Source: SMWD01 sp964629475 (GTDB lineage Bacteria > Pseudomonadota > Gammaproteobacteria > Steroidobacterales > GCA-2729495). Taken from it: a stretch of DNA of 64,000 nucleotides. Below the pieces are notes generated by a model that was not told where the DNA came from, did not search any database, and saw nothing but the letters and a program-made list of their open reading frames with translations. Position numbers and translations under genes: made by a program. Where the stretch lies: positions 70,589 through 134,588 of the forward strand of contig CAZVQW010000005.1 in the NCBI GenBank assembly GCA_964629475.1. Reading direction: 5' to 3'. Position 1 is the stretch's first letter, and the number at the start of each line of letters is the position of its first letter. Of this stretch, positions 1 through 8,992 are shown in pieces.

Positions 1-1115
1 CAGCGCTGACCGCGAGGACCGAGCACCGGGTATAGCGGGATAAACGGCATCGCCCGCAGCACGGTCGGGATGGTGTTGGCAATCTCCGTTCCGTTTGAAC
101 CGACAGCCTTGCGCACCTGGGCGAGCTTGGCATTGACCTCGGCGCGCGTGGTGCCCTCGACGACATAGTGTGCGGAATAGTCGAACCCGCTCAGGAATCG
201 CTTGCCGGCCGCTGCCATTTTTGTCGTTCGCACCAGGCCGTCGATTGGATTGGTCGAACTTTTCAGTACCGCCCAGACCGCCTGTAACGCGTCCTTTGTG
301 CTGGTACTGCCGAGCTGGCCCTGTTGCAGTTTCGGATCCAGACCGAAGTTGTCGGCTACCACGCCGGTGCGCGCGGCCGCGCCCATGGCAGCAGCCATGC
401 CGTAAAAATCCTCGAAGCCGAATGACGCCGTTGCATGGTGCGTCGGGGCGGGGATCAGCCGCATCGTGATGGCGGCCTTGATGCCCAGCGCACCCGCATC
501 ACCGGTGAACAAACCGGTCAGGTCGGGGCCGTACCAGCGAAAAAAAGGTGACCCATTCTCTATGGACTGCGAACTCGTCTGTAACAGTTCGCCGCCGGGC
601 AGGACAATATCAAGGGACAGTACGCTGTCGGCCGAACAACCGTAATTGCCGGAACCGAGACTCACGGCATTCTGCGATACAGACCCGCCTACGGTGGCCT
701 TCAGGCCCGAAAAAGGGCCCCAGAATGCGGTACGTAAACCGTGCCCGGCAAGTTCTGCGGTCAGATCCGCCCAGGTAATACCCGGCTCGACCGTCACATA
801 CATATCCTCGCTATTGATCTCCAGGATCCGGTTCATGCGCTCCGTATCCAGCAGCAGTGAGTCCGGCGTGCTGGGCAGGTAGGCATCGGTGTACGAGGCA
901 CCGCCGCCGCGTGCCACTAATGCAACACCGGCTGCGGTCGCGATGCGCGCGATCGCCTGAATATCACTCAGGCTATCCGGCTGAACGACGGCAATCGGTA
1001 ACTCGCGAACGCTATAGACATCTGTCGCATAAAACTCACGATCGACCGGTTCGGTCAACACATACTCCGCACCGATCGCCTGCCTGATTTGCTCGATAAT
1101 TTTTGTTGAATCCAT
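1..1115 (-). CDS. FAD-binding oxidoreductase (GlcD/PCMH type), C-terminus cut by window edge
   Basis: The frame is open from the ATG at 1115 to the left edge, giving 371 codons without a stop. A PCMH-type FAD-binding domain occupies about residues 30-215: the FAD-contact stretch ARGGGASYTDAYLP, then EPGITWADL and a GGSVSQNAVSLGSGNYG loop. The family (glycolate/lactate oxidase GlcD, vanillyl-alcohol oxidase and relatives) oxidises alcohols or 2-hydroxy acids with FAD. The substrate cannot be told from sequence. It is transcribed divergently from the PQQ dehydrogenase at 1211, with under 100 bp between starts, so the two oxidative genes may share a control region. No signal peptide is visible, so it is probably cytoplasmic. 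The missing C-terminal part would hold the substrate domain. Confidence 0.85.
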   Translation of the reverse strand, partial: MDSTKIIEQIRQAIGAEYVLTEPVDREFYATDVYSVRELPIAVVQPDSLSDIQAIARIATAAGVALVARGGGASYTDAYLPSTPDSLLLDTERMNRILEINSEDMYVTVEPGITWADLTAELAGHGLRTAFWGPFSGLKATVGGSVSQNAVSLGSGNYGCSADSVLSLDIVLPGGELLQTSSQSIENGSPFFRWYGPDLTGLFTGDAGALGIKAAITMRLIPAPTHHATASFGFEDFYGMAAAMGAAARTGVVADNFGLDPKLQQGQLGSTSTKDALQAVWAVLKSSTNPIDGLVRTTKMAAAGKRFLSGFDYSAHYVVEGTTRAEVNAKLAQVRKAVGSNGTEIANTIPTVLRAMPFIPLYPVLGPRGQR

Positions 1116-1210
1116 AAATCTATAAACCACTTTTCATATTAATCTGACCGGAACTTCTCGTAACCTTATGATGGTTGTACGATAGCCACACTCTAACTGA
1201 AGGCCGCACG

Positions 1211-3193
1211 ATGCACATCACGAAACCGCTTCCTGTAACGATGACGCTGATCTCGATACTGGCGGCAACCCCGTCGGTAGCCGAAGGCTGGCAGCACATT
1301 GGCGGTGATGCGGGTGGCAGCCGCCATGCCGAGTTGACGCAGATCACGCCGGACAATGTTGCCGGGCTGGAACTTGCCTGGACCTACCGGACGGGTGCCG
1401 TGGACCGTGCCCGAAACTGGGAACGTGACATCACCGAAACCATCGATTTCCAGGCCACACCAATCCTGCTGCCGGAAGAAGCCGGCGGGCATCTTATTAT
1501 CTGTACCCCCTTCAGCCGCGTCATCGCCCTGAACCCGGCCACCGGTAAAGAACGCTGGATCTTCGACCCGGACATTGACATGACCCCTTATGCGGGCCGG
1601 TTCAAGTGCAAGGGTGCAGCGTACTGGCAATACGATTCTGTTGCGGAGGATCAAGCCTGCCGACATCGCCTGTTCCTGGCGACACCGGATCGTCGACTCA
1701 TCGCCTTTGATGCGCGTGACGGCCGGCCGTGCGAAAGCTTCGGTGACGGCGGCACCATAGACGTCACGCCGATCATGGCCGCCGAACCGCCTGCCGACAG
1801 CCTGCAAGGCGCCCAGTTGCTGTCGCCGCCCGCCGTGGTCAACGGCATCGTGGTTATCAGCCACACGGCCAGCAAGTTCAAGAGCGCCTATTCCATGCGC
1901 GGCTCCGTGCGGGCTTTCGACGGTATCACCGGAGAATATAAATGGTCCTTCGATCCATTGGTTCGTGACCCGGATTCGGGATACGAACCCACTCCACTTG
2001 AGGTCGGTGGCGGCAATGTCTGGAGCCTGATGTCCGTAGACAACGAACGCGACCTGATTTTTCTGCCCACGGCCAGCCCGGCACCCAATTACTGGGGTGT
2101 GCACCGCCCCGGGGACAACCGCTGGGCTGACTCCACCGTGGCCCTGCGCGGCGCAACCGGGAAGTTCGTCTGGGGTTTCCAGGTCGTGCATCACGATCTC
2201 TGGGACCGGGACAATCCGGCCCAACCCATCGCCGTCGATATAGTCATGGACGGGGAGGTCGTGCCGGCAGTCATCCAGCTGACCAAAGTCGGCCTCGTGT
2301 TTGCTTTTCATCGGGAGACCGGCGAACCGCTGTTTCCGATAGAGGAGCGCCCGGTACCCACTGGTGGCATTGCCGGCGAACAAGTGTCGCCAACCCAGCC
2401 GTTCCCCGTCAAACCACCGTCGCTGGTGCGCAATACCCTGAGTCCCGATGACGCCTGGGGCCTCAATTTTCTTGACCGCAATGCGTGCCGGAAGAAGATC
2501 GCCTCCATGCGTCACGGACATATGTATGAGCCGCCGTCCGAACAGGGCGTCGTGATGTATCCGCAACCCGGCGGCGGCAGCAACTGGGCCGGCGGCACCT
2601 ATGACAATAATCGTCACATCCTCGTGACACCGGTGTCCGAGATGCCCTTTTACGTAAAGTTTATTCCCGAGGATGAAGTGGAAGATCCGCAGGCGGCCAG
2701 CGGGCCGTTGGCCGGCAATCCCATGCAGGGTCCCGGCTTCATGGCGGGCACGAACTATGCCCTGGAACAGGGCCCGTTGATGTCGCCGTCGTTCACCCCG
2801 TGCACAGCGCCGCCCTGGGCATCCCTGGTCGCCGTGGATATGAGCCGCGGTGAAATTCTCTGGAAGGTTCCCTTCGGCGTGCTCGACAAGATGATGCCGA
2901 TACCGATCCCGCTGAAATGGGGGCCGCCATTCGCCGGCGGACCCATTTCCACCTCCACGGGTCTGGTCTTTATCGGCGCTTCCTCGGATGCCCGCGTGCG
3001 GGCTTTCGATATCGAGACCGGCGAAGAACTGTGGGTGAGGGAAATACCGACCTCTGCGCAGGCAACACCCATGACCTACATGCGTGACGGCAGGCAGTAT
3101 GTGGTATTTGCTGCCGGCGGCCATAGCTGGTTCTATCCGCAGGGAATAGACGACTATGTGCTGGCCTTTGCCCTGCCCGAGGCGAAGCAATAG
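1211..3193 (+). CDS. Secreted PQQ-dependent dehydrogenase (quinoprotein, glucose-dehydrogenase-like)
   Basis: A 660-residue quinoprotein. The ATG at 1211 is preferred over one 36 bp upstream because it follows a GAAGG Shine-Dalgarno and opens directly into a signal peptide (residues 1-24, ending SVAEG). Family marks are GGDAGGSRHAELTQITPDN near the start, DFQATPILLPEEAG, TPFSRVIALNPATGKERW, the propeller-blade pattern WGVHRPGDNR and VVHHDLWDRDNPAQP, which match membrane glucose dehydrogenase but without its five-helix anchor. It should oxidise a sugar or alcohol in the periplasm and pass electrons to quinone or a cytochrome. PQQ biosynthesis genes are not in the window. A close paralogue, broken by a stop, lies at 52801-54966. 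The substrate is unknown. Confidence 0.9.
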   Translation: MHITKPLPVTMTLISILAATPSVAEGWQHIGGDAGGSRHAELTQITPDNVAGLELAWTYRTGAVDRARNWERDITETIDFQATPILLPEEAGGHLIICTPFSRVIALNPATGKERWIFDPDIDMTPYAGRFKCKGAAYWQYDSVAEDQACRHRLFLATPDRRLIAFDARDGRPCESFGDGGTIDVTPIMAAEPPADSLQGAQLLSPPAVVNGIVVISHTASKFKSAYSMRGSVRAFDGITGEYKWSFDPLVRDPDSGYEPTPLEVGGGNVWSLMSVDNERDLIFLPTASPAPNYWGVHRPGDNRWADSTVALRGATGKFVWGFQVVHHDLWDRDNPAQPIAVDIVMDGEVVPAVIQLTKVGLVFAFHRETGEPLFPIEERPVPTGGIAGEQVSPTQPFPVKPPSLVRNTLSPDDAWGLNFLDRNACRKKIASMRHGHMYEPPSEQGVVMYPQPGGGSNWAGGTYDNNRHILVTPVSEMPFYVKFIPEDEVEDPQAASGPLAGNPMQGPGFMAGTNYALEQGPLMSPSFTPCTAPPWASLVAVDMSRGEILWKVPFGVLDKMMPIPIPLKWGPPFAGGPISTSTGLVFIGASSDARVRAFDIETGEELWVREIPTSAQATPMTYMRDGRQYVVFAAGGHSWFYPQGIDDYVLAFALPEAKQ

Positions 3194-3223
3194 AAATACT
3201 TCCACCTCGATGCCGGTACTCAA

Positions 3224-3892
3224 TCAGCGCACAATGCTGTCGCGATCGCCGAACAACAGATTACCGAAATACCAGCGGAATCCCAGGTCAAATCCGGCAT
3301 CGCTGCCGGCCACAGTACCCCGGGCAGTTAGCGCAATGCCGTCCCAGACCCAGTAAATCAGACCTACGTTCAGGTCACTGTTCTGAACCGTGTCGATGTC
3401 CTGATAGACATAGCCGATCTCGAGTTCTACCTTGTCGGAAAACTGGGAACGCAATTGCCCTTCAGCGGCCCAGCCATCGCCAATAAGTTTATTCAGGTCA
3501 ACATCGACATAGTAACCGCGCAGTATGAAATCCACCTGGTCATTGAGACCGAAGTTCAAACCGGCGCCGACCTGATACCCGTCGAAATCCAGATCGGTGG
3601 TGCCACCGTCACCCGTGCTGCCGCAATCGGCGCAGTCGCCGGTGAAATACTCGCCGGCGATGTGGAGCCAGCTGAGGATACCCAGTGAGCCTTCGATACT
3701 GACGCCTTCGATACTACCGTTGTTAAAAGTCGCAGCGTCGCTCGGATCAATGCCAAATTTTGAATCTGTCCATTCATAGCTGGCGCCAACATAGGTGTAG
3801 TTCGGCCCGTCCGCCCATACCACTGCCGGCAGTAACATAACCGCCGATACCAGCACGATGAAACTTATTGTGGCCGCAAAACGCGAAATCAT
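3224..3892 (-). CDS. Small outer-membrane beta-barrel protein
   Basis: A 222-residue protein with a clear signal peptide (residues 1-28, ending VVWADG) followed by alternating hydrophobic/polar strands typical of an 8-10 strand barrel, for example YTYVGASYEWTDSKFG and the closing strand LGFRWYFGNL with an aromatic near the C-terminus. A Cys pair (CADCG) lies in a central loop. This resembles small OmpW/OmpA-barrel or YfaZ-like proteins, but no specific family is certain. It converges on the PQQ dehydrogenase (30 bp between ends). A perfect FNR-type box at 4021-4034 sits about 130 bp upstream of its start, so oxygen-linked expression is likely. A role in pigment or small-molecule passage is possible but not shown. 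Confidence 0.75.
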   Translation of the reverse strand: MISRFAATISFIVLVSAVMLLPAVVWADGPNYTYVGASYEWTDSKFGIDPSDAATFNNGSIEGVSIEGSLGILSWLHIAGEYFTGDCADCGSTGDGGTTDLDFDGYQVGAGLNFGLNDQVDFILRGYYVDVDLNKLIGDGWAAEGQLRSQFSDKVELEIGYVYQDIDTVQNSDLNVGLIYWVWDGIALTARGTVAGSDAGFDLGFRWYFGNLLFGDRDSIVR

Positions 3893-4020
3893 GTTGCTCC
3901 CCTATGAGTACGGTAATCCAGACAGGCTGCATCCGACGCCTACTTTATCGAATCCTCTCTTGCCCCACCAGAGACCCGGACTCGTCCCAACAAGGGTTGT
4001 TCGTTTCCAAAACATGGACA

Positions 4021-4034
4021 TTGATCTATATCAA
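4021..4034. promoter_or_regulatory. FNR-type operator TTGAT-CTAT-ATCAA
   Basis: Perfect match to the FNR consensus palindrome. It lies in the gap between the 3' end of the MFS gene (4078) and the start of the beta-barrel gene (3892, minus), so the barrel gene is the only plausible target. No clear -10 element was found at the class II distance. Confidence 0.75.
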
Positions 4035-4077
4035 TCTGTTTTGAAAATCCTGCCGATAGTTGGTTTGCAGCGACTTT

Positions 4078-5283
4078 CTAGCCGACCGCTGCAGCCACCG
4101 GCTCCGGCACGGACACAAACCAGAAATAAACGCCGAGGACCGCCATCATCCCGCCACCGAGGAACATCGGCAGGATCGGGCTGAAGCTATAGAGGCTGCC
4201 ACCCAGGGCTGGTCCGAAGATCATGCCGAAAGCCGGCGCCGCAGCCAGCAGGCCGGCCACCGCCCCCTGTTCATGTGGTCCGACGGCCAGGCTTGCCGCT
4301 GCATTCAGACCGGGTACCGCGAGCGCAACGGCCAGCCCCATGGCTGCATACAGAAGGACCATCTGAGTCACACTTCCGGCCCAGGCAAGCAGTAACAACA
4401 CCAGACCGAAAAGCAGGAAGGAGGATCGCAATAGAAACACGGGTTTCAGTTTCCAGACCTGCATAACGACAATCTGGATCACCAGGCTCATGACGCCCAT
4501 GGACAATAATGCAAACATCGCGATGCGGGTTATTTCTTCGCGACCGGTCACGCCGAAGCGATCCTCTATGAAGAAAGGCGTGATCACCTGGATGCTGGTA
4601 AATACCATGAAAATGCCAAACCAGCCGAGCAGGTATGGGAACACACGGGGATCGCCGGCCTTTAATTTAACCGGTGTCCCGGTCTGCACATGGCGCTGCG
4701 GCTCGACCAGTCGGGCGGATGTCACCGCAATCGCGACCAGCGCAAGACCCGCCGCTGTGTACATCGGCACCACCGCACCGAAACCAACCAGCAACCCACC
4801 GACGGCGGGTCCGATAATGGTGCCGATACCACCGGAAGCCGCAATCAATGCCATCCCCTGCCCGCGGGAATATTCATCGGTGGTGTCCGCGACATAGGCC
4901 GTGGCAGCCGGCTGGATCGCCGCAGCCAGCACACCATAAACTAACCGTGCACCGAGCAGAATCAGGAACAGCGGCGCCGGTGCAAACCAGCCCCAGAGCC
5001 CGGCCTGGATAGCCAACGCGAGAAACGTATAACCTGCGGCAAATCCGGCCAGGCCGACGAGGTAGATAATCTTGCGACCGGCCGTTTCACTGACGCGGCC
5101 CCAGATCGGCGAAAAAATCACGATGGCCACATTGGAGGCCGCAATCAGCACGCCGAACTGCCACTCCGCCAGACCGATCTCGCGCGCCAGCGGACCAAAT
5201 ATTACATACAGTAACGACTGACCCATTCCGTAGGTCACCAGGCCGAACAACAGGATCATTTTGTCGCGAGATGCATTGCTCAT
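4078..5283 (-). CDS. MFS transporter, 12-helix drug/metabolite exporter type
   Basis: A 401-residue integral membrane protein with twelve hydrophobic segments. The cytoplasmic loop between helices 2 and 3 has the MFS signature (GRVSETAGRKIIYLVG) and helix 4 carries GARLVYGVLAAAIQPA, close to the TetA/Bcr-type proton antiporter group. It would move a small organic molecule across the inner membrane by proton coupling; direction and substrate are not known. It is one of four MFS genes in the window. The next gene on the same strand (5377-6375, a binding-type lipoprotein) starts upstream with a 93 bp gap, so the two may be cotranscribed. No unusual features. Confidence 0.88.
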   Translation of the reverse strand: MSNASRDKMILLFGLVTYGMGQSLLYVIFGPLAREIGLAEWQFGVLIAASNVAIVIFSPIWGRVSETAGRKIIYLVGLAGFAAGYTFLALAIQAGLWGWFAPAPLFLILLGARLVYGVLAAAIQPAATAYVADTTDEYSRGQGMALIAASGGIGTIIGPAVGGLLVGFGAVVPMYTAAGLALVAIAVTSARLVEPQRHVQTGTPVKLKAGDPRVFPYLLGWFGIFMVFTSIQVITPFFIEDRFGVTGREEITRIAMFALLSMGVMSLVIQIVVMQVWKLKPVFLLRSSFLLFGLVLLLLAWAGSVTQMVLLYAAMGLAVALAVPGLNAAASLAVGPHEQGAVAGLLAAAPAFGMIFGPALGGSLYSFSPILPMFLGGGMMAVLGVYFWFVSVPEPVAAAVG

Positions 5284-5376
5284 GTTTCATTCTTATCCGG
5301 GGTTACATCTGCCGGTCGCAAGATTAACATCCGGGCAGCGCTCTCACGATCATGCCGCCAGGACGAGCTGCGCAGT

Positions 5377-6375
5377 TCATGGCGGCGAGACTTCAAAGCA
5401 TGCGTCTGCGGTTTTCGGATCACCATCCGCAGGACACTCTATACCTTCCAATGCAACCCATAGCGGTGTACCCGCCACGATCATCGTCGGCACGGACCGA
5501 TAGCCGTCGACGCCGGCAATCTCGAGATCTGACAGCGGGTTGATGATCACATCGGACTCACCCTGCTCGATCCGTTTAACGCAACCGGCAATATCATTGA
5601 CGTAGAGTGTCTTGACCGGATTATCGGGAAGAAAAGCCCGGGTGGTCTGGCCCGACAGAGGGCCGACGCAGATGCGTATGTCGGGCCGCACCGTCAACTC
5701 GTGCCAGGTATTGATCTCGCCGGCGACGGCAGATGTTTCGGGAATGTGAATGAACTGAGCGCTGGCGCTCATCGTGCAGGTGAAACGCCGCGAAATTCGT
5801 CGGCGCATGCTTTGCGTGGCGCCACCAGTCGCATTGAGTTGCCCGACGAAATCCGCCTCGCCGTTCAATACATAAGAAGTACTGGCAAAGTGCCCCGGTA
5901 CGGCCGTTACATGTTCTAACTCCAGCGTAACCCCGTAATGGGCAGCAATTTCATCGAGTACACCTTGCAGATACTTGTCGCTGACCCCGATGAAATAATA
6001 AGAAGTGTCGCCGGGTGTATTGGCTGTTGCCTGAGTCAGCATGCGGATTTTGCCCGTATCCAGGATTCTCCTGAACATGCCCACCGGCTCTTCCGGAAAC
6101 GAGGCCAACGCGGGTACCGGGAGGCAGTCCGCCATCTTCACCATATAACCGGCAGCCGCCCCGGGCCGATTCGGCGGTTCGGTTTTCAGTACTTCGTTGT
6201 CCTTGCCGGCGGCGACAAAACGAATCCAGCCGGCATCAAAGGCACGAACCAATTGTTCCCGACCCCGGGTTTCATCCGCAGCCACGCCGGCTCCGGCAGA
6301 GTGTCCCGGTGCGGTACAACCAGCCGTGATAACAGCCCAGATGACAACGGCCAGGAGGGTCAGCAGGTTTTGCAT
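5377..6375 (-). CDS. Periplasmic lipoprotein, substrate-binding-protein-like
   Basis: A 332-residue protein with a lipoprotein signal ending in ITAGC (acylated Cys at about residue 20). The body has the look of a type 3 extracellular solute-binding protein: a periplasmic core with GVSDKYLQGVLDEIAAHYGV in the first lobe, AVPGHFASTSYVLNGEADFV, and DIAGCVKRIEQGESDVIINP near the hinge. Family assignment is by pattern and is not secure. No ABC permease or ATPase lies nearby, so it may feed a distant transporter or act as a sensor partner. It lies upstream of the MFS gene on the same strand. Subcellular site: periplasm, lipid-anchored. Confidence 0.65.
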   Translation of the reverse strand: MQNLLTLLAVVIWAVITAGCTAPGHSAGAGVAADETRGREQLVRAFDAGWIRFVAAGKDNEVLKTEPPNRPGAAAGYMVKMADCLPVPALASFPEEPVGMFRRILDTGKIRMLTQATANTPGDTSYYFIGVSDKYLQGVLDEIAAHYGVTLELEHVTAVPGHFASTSYVLNGEADFVGQLNATGGATQSMRRRISRRFTCTMSASAQFIHIPETSAVAGEINTWHELTVRPDIRICVGPLSGQTTRAFLPDNPVKTLYVNDIAGCVKRIEQGESDVIINPLSDLEIAGVDGYRSVPTMIVAGTPLWVALEGIECPADGDPKTADACFEVSPP

Positions 6376-6600
6376 ATCAATTCATTACTCATCTAACTGC
6401 ATTCCGGATGGATACGTGCGTAGTTCCGTCCGCTTATCAGGACGCGTTTTTAATCTTGTTAAAAAACGTCATGCCATTTTGCAATATGAATTGACCACCT
6501 GCCAGTCAGCTACGGCTCATGAAAAGAACCCAACTGGGGTTTTACGGCAGGATCGGTCATTATCAATCAATTAAATTTATCCAGAAAAAGGAGTGCCGGG

Positions 6601-7392
6601 ATGATGCAACAATGGAGGGCCGCCCTGGTTTTGGGCCTTGTACTGCTGTCAACAATTGCCTGGGCAGATATGAAAGCCGACAAACCAACCGTATTAATCA
6701 CCGGTGCCAACCGCGGCATCGGTCTGGAATTTGTGCGCCAGTTTTCCGCGCGTGACTGGAACATCATTGCCACGGCACGAAAGCCGGCCGAAGCCACAGA
6801 CCTTCAGGCGCTGGCAAAGACTGATTCAAATATCACCGTAGAACAGTTGGACATCACCGATCACGCCCGCATCGATGAACTCGCTGCAGCCTATCAGGAA
6901 CAACCGATAGATATCCTGCTGAGCAACGCGGCCCTGACCCCCCGCTACAAGACGGCATTCAAACCCGTTTCCGGGATGGATTTCGATACGGCCAGACTTA
7001 GCCTCGAAATCAATGCACTGGGCCCGCTTAAACTGGCCGGGGCTTTCATGGATCGGGTGGCTGCATCAAAGCACAAAAAAATTGTCGTCCTGTCCAGCAA
7101 GGCGGGTTCGTTCGAAGCGGGTCCGGAAATGGCCATGATGTATAGCTATCGAGGCAGCAAGGCTGCCCTGAACATGTACATGCATACCTTGTCTTTTGAA
7201 ACCGGGAAAAAGGATGTCATCGTCACGGTGCTGTCCCCGGGTTCGGTCGACACCACGCCCGGATTTAAAATGCCCAATGCTATTTCTCCCGAGGAGAGCG
7301 TGACCAAGATGCTGCAGGTCATCGACGGCCTGACCCCGGAGAATAACGGCCAGTTCCTGAACTACGAGGATGGCTCGGTAGTCGGCTGGTAG
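6601..7392 (+). CDS. Short-chain dehydrogenase/reductase with an N-terminal signal peptide
   Basis: A 263-residue classical SDR: TGANRGIG dinucleotide-binding loop, LSNAAL in place of NNAG, catalytic Ser in VVLSSKAGS and the YxxxK motif as YRGSK. The ATG at 6601 follows a strong AAAAGGAG site at 6587-6594. The odd point is the N-terminus: a cleavable-looking signal (residues 1-22, ending AWA) precedes the Rossmann fold, predicting export, although NAD(P)H is not normally available in the periplasm. An internal start at Met24 (just after the signal) would give a cytoplasmic enzyme but lacks an obvious ribosome site. The beta-propeller gene follows 42 bp downstream, probably in one transcript. 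Confidence 0.85.
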   Translation: MMQQWRAALVLGLVLLSTIAWADMKADKPTVLITGANRGIGLEFVRQFSARDWNIIATARKPAEATDLQALAKTDSNITVEQLDITDHARIDELAAAYQEQPIDILLSNAALTPRYKTAFKPVSGMDFDTARLSLEINALGPLKLAGAFMDRVAASKHKKIVVLSSKAGSFEAGPEMAMMYSYRGSKAALNMYMHTLSFETGKKDVIVTVLSPGSVDTTPGFKMPNAISPEESVTKMLQVIDGLTPENNGQFLNYEDGSVVGW

Positions 7393-7434
7393 AAAATCAT
7401 TGTCGAGGAATCAGGCCATCCCCGGGATGTAACC

Positions 7435-8505
7435 ATGCGCCGATTTTTCAAATTCCTGTTCAGGCTGATTGCGCTGCTGGTCGTTATCGTGGTGCTGCTC
7501 ACGGCAGTGCTTGCCTATCGGGGTTCCTGGTTCCGTAATGTGCAACCGGCTTTTGCCGGCGACTGCAAGTCGCTGCCGTTGACCGGCAGCGCCGAGGACA
7601 TCCAGCCGGACCGCGAGCGCAGTATCGTTTACCTGTCAGTAATGGATCGCAAAAGCCTGGTCGGCGATGGCGATGTTCAGGGCACGGTGTTACAGGTGAA
7701 CCTCAGCCACCCGACACTGCATGCAGAGCCGGCGCTGGCCAGTCAGCCGCAGCATTTCCGACCGCATGGCCTGAGCCTATACGTAGATGACCAGGGACAG
7801 CGTTATCTTTTTGCGATTAATCATCCGGTTAACCGCGGCAGCGAGCCCGAGCGTGTGGAGTTGTTCCGACAAAATGAGTCCGGAACCTTCGAACACATCG
7901 AAACGTTTACCGACCCGCAATTTCTGTCACCGAACGATCTCATCGCAGTGGGACCCCGGCAGTTCTATATTGCCAACGACAAATCCGGCGACGGCTTTGC
8001 CGCTATCTTGCAACTGTTCGGCATCGGCGCTTCGCCATTGACTTATTTCGATAACGGCACAGCCCGAACCGTCCTGCACGACTTTGCATCCGGCAGTGGC
8101 ATTCATGTATCGGCTGACGGCAACACCCTGTACGTAGCAGAAACGATGGCTCAGCGAATCCGGGTACTGGCACGTGATCCGGTGACGGGCAACGTAACCG
8201 AACTGCAGCGAATTTCGATCGGCACCGCGCCGGACAATATCGATGTTGCCCCGGACGGCAGCCTGTGGATCGGCACCCATCCGAATACGCTGCAACTGAT
8301 CCGCCATTTCATCGCCGGGGAACCGGCACCGTCACAAGTGCTCAGACTTCGTCTGGATGACGATAGCGCGGCACAAGAGAACATCTTCCTCGACGATGGA
8401 CAGATCCTGTCGGCAAGCAGTGTGGGCGTCAGCTACGACAAGCTACTGCTGATCGGCTCTATTACCCAGCCAACCCTGCTGATCTGCACACCGGATGACA
8501 CCTGA
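7435..8505 (+). CDS. Membrane-anchored six-bladed beta-propeller (SMP-30/paraoxonase-like)
   Basis: A 356-residue protein with one N-terminal hydrophobic segment (about residues 7-30) that anchors it to the inner membrane facing the periplasm. The rest matches the SMP-30/arylesterase/strictosidine-synthase propeller group: FRPHGLSLYVDDQGQRYLF, FLSPNDLIAVGPRQFYIAND (the metal-binding Asn/Asp region of paraoxonases), GIHVSADGNTLYVAET and APDNIDVAPDGSLWIGTHP. Such enzymes hydrolyse lactones or esters with a calcium-type metal. It lies directly downstream of the exported SDR, and a lactonase acting on a dehydrogenase product would be a logical pair. The substrate is unknown. Confidence 0.8.
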   Translation: MRRFFKFLFRLIALLVVIVVLLTAVLAYRGSWFRNVQPAFAGDCKSLPLTGSAEDIQPDRERSIVYLSVMDRKSLVGDGDVQGTVLQVNLSHPTLHAEPALASQPQHFRPHGLSLYVDDQGQRYLFAINHPVNRGSEPERVELFRQNESGTFEHIETFTDPQFLSPNDLIAVGPRQFYIANDKSGDGFAAILQLFGIGASPLTYFDNGTARTVLHDFASGSGIHVSADGNTLYVAETMAQRIRVLARDPVTGNVTELQRISIGTAPDNIDVAPDGSLWIGTHPNTLQLIRHFIAGEPAPSQVLRLRLDDDSAAQENIFLDDGQILSASSVGVSYDKLLLIGSITQPTLLICTPDDT

Positions 8506-8992
8506 GCTGACCGGTTCATTTCATTCTGCACTGTCAGTACTTCCAACTACCCGGGTCGACGGTCATCGCCCAAAAATCCCAGATCGACGGCGGCTGTGTC
8601 GCTGTTCGGTTCGGGCCTTTAATTTACGGCACCACTCACGGCATATTGATATGGATCAATGATCCATACCTGCATGGCTATAACTTAAGACACCAGACTT
8701 GCATGTCCGGGTTTCTCACGAAAGCATTGTTAGCTTTCTGACCGGAGTGCAACTGATCTTAATATGGGAATAGTTAACTGCGAATGAAGCCACGTGTAAA
8801 CAAATCAGCACTTAAATTCTGGCATTTCTGACTAAATTAAGGCTAACTGACTAAAAATTTATCGGGCATGCCTTAGGGCCTTCGCATGACAATTCAATGA
8901 TGCCGGTCGACTACCGACCGGCAGCGAACAGGTAAACACAGCCTAGCGGCTGACTGCCGGTAAAAACAATCCGATCTTGGAGAAAGCTTGGG
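8506..8992. other. Intergenic region with long 5' leader of the repeat protein
   Basis: Non-coding 487 bp. It holds an FNR-type box (8646-8659), a plausible -10 TATAAC at 8679-8684, and a perfect 9-bp hairpin (stem 8901-8909 with 8915-8923, 5-nt loop). If transcription starts near 8692 as the box spacing implies, the leader is about 300 nt. No convincing small gene was seen. Confidence 0.5.
8646..8659. promoter_or_regulatory. FNR-type operator TTGAT-ATGG-ATCAA
   Basis: Perfect palindrome. The -10-like TATAAC at 8679-8684 lies 29 bp from the box centre, close to class II FNR promoter geometry for rightward transcription. The next gene rightward is the repeat protein at 8993. Confidence 0.7.

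Noticed and set aside
1193..3223. 676-codon open frame opposite the PQQ dehydrogenase
   Set aside because: It mirrors the real gene codon by codon, is His/Arg-rich without domain signatures, and has no ribosome site; it is an antisense shadow of a GC-rich gene.
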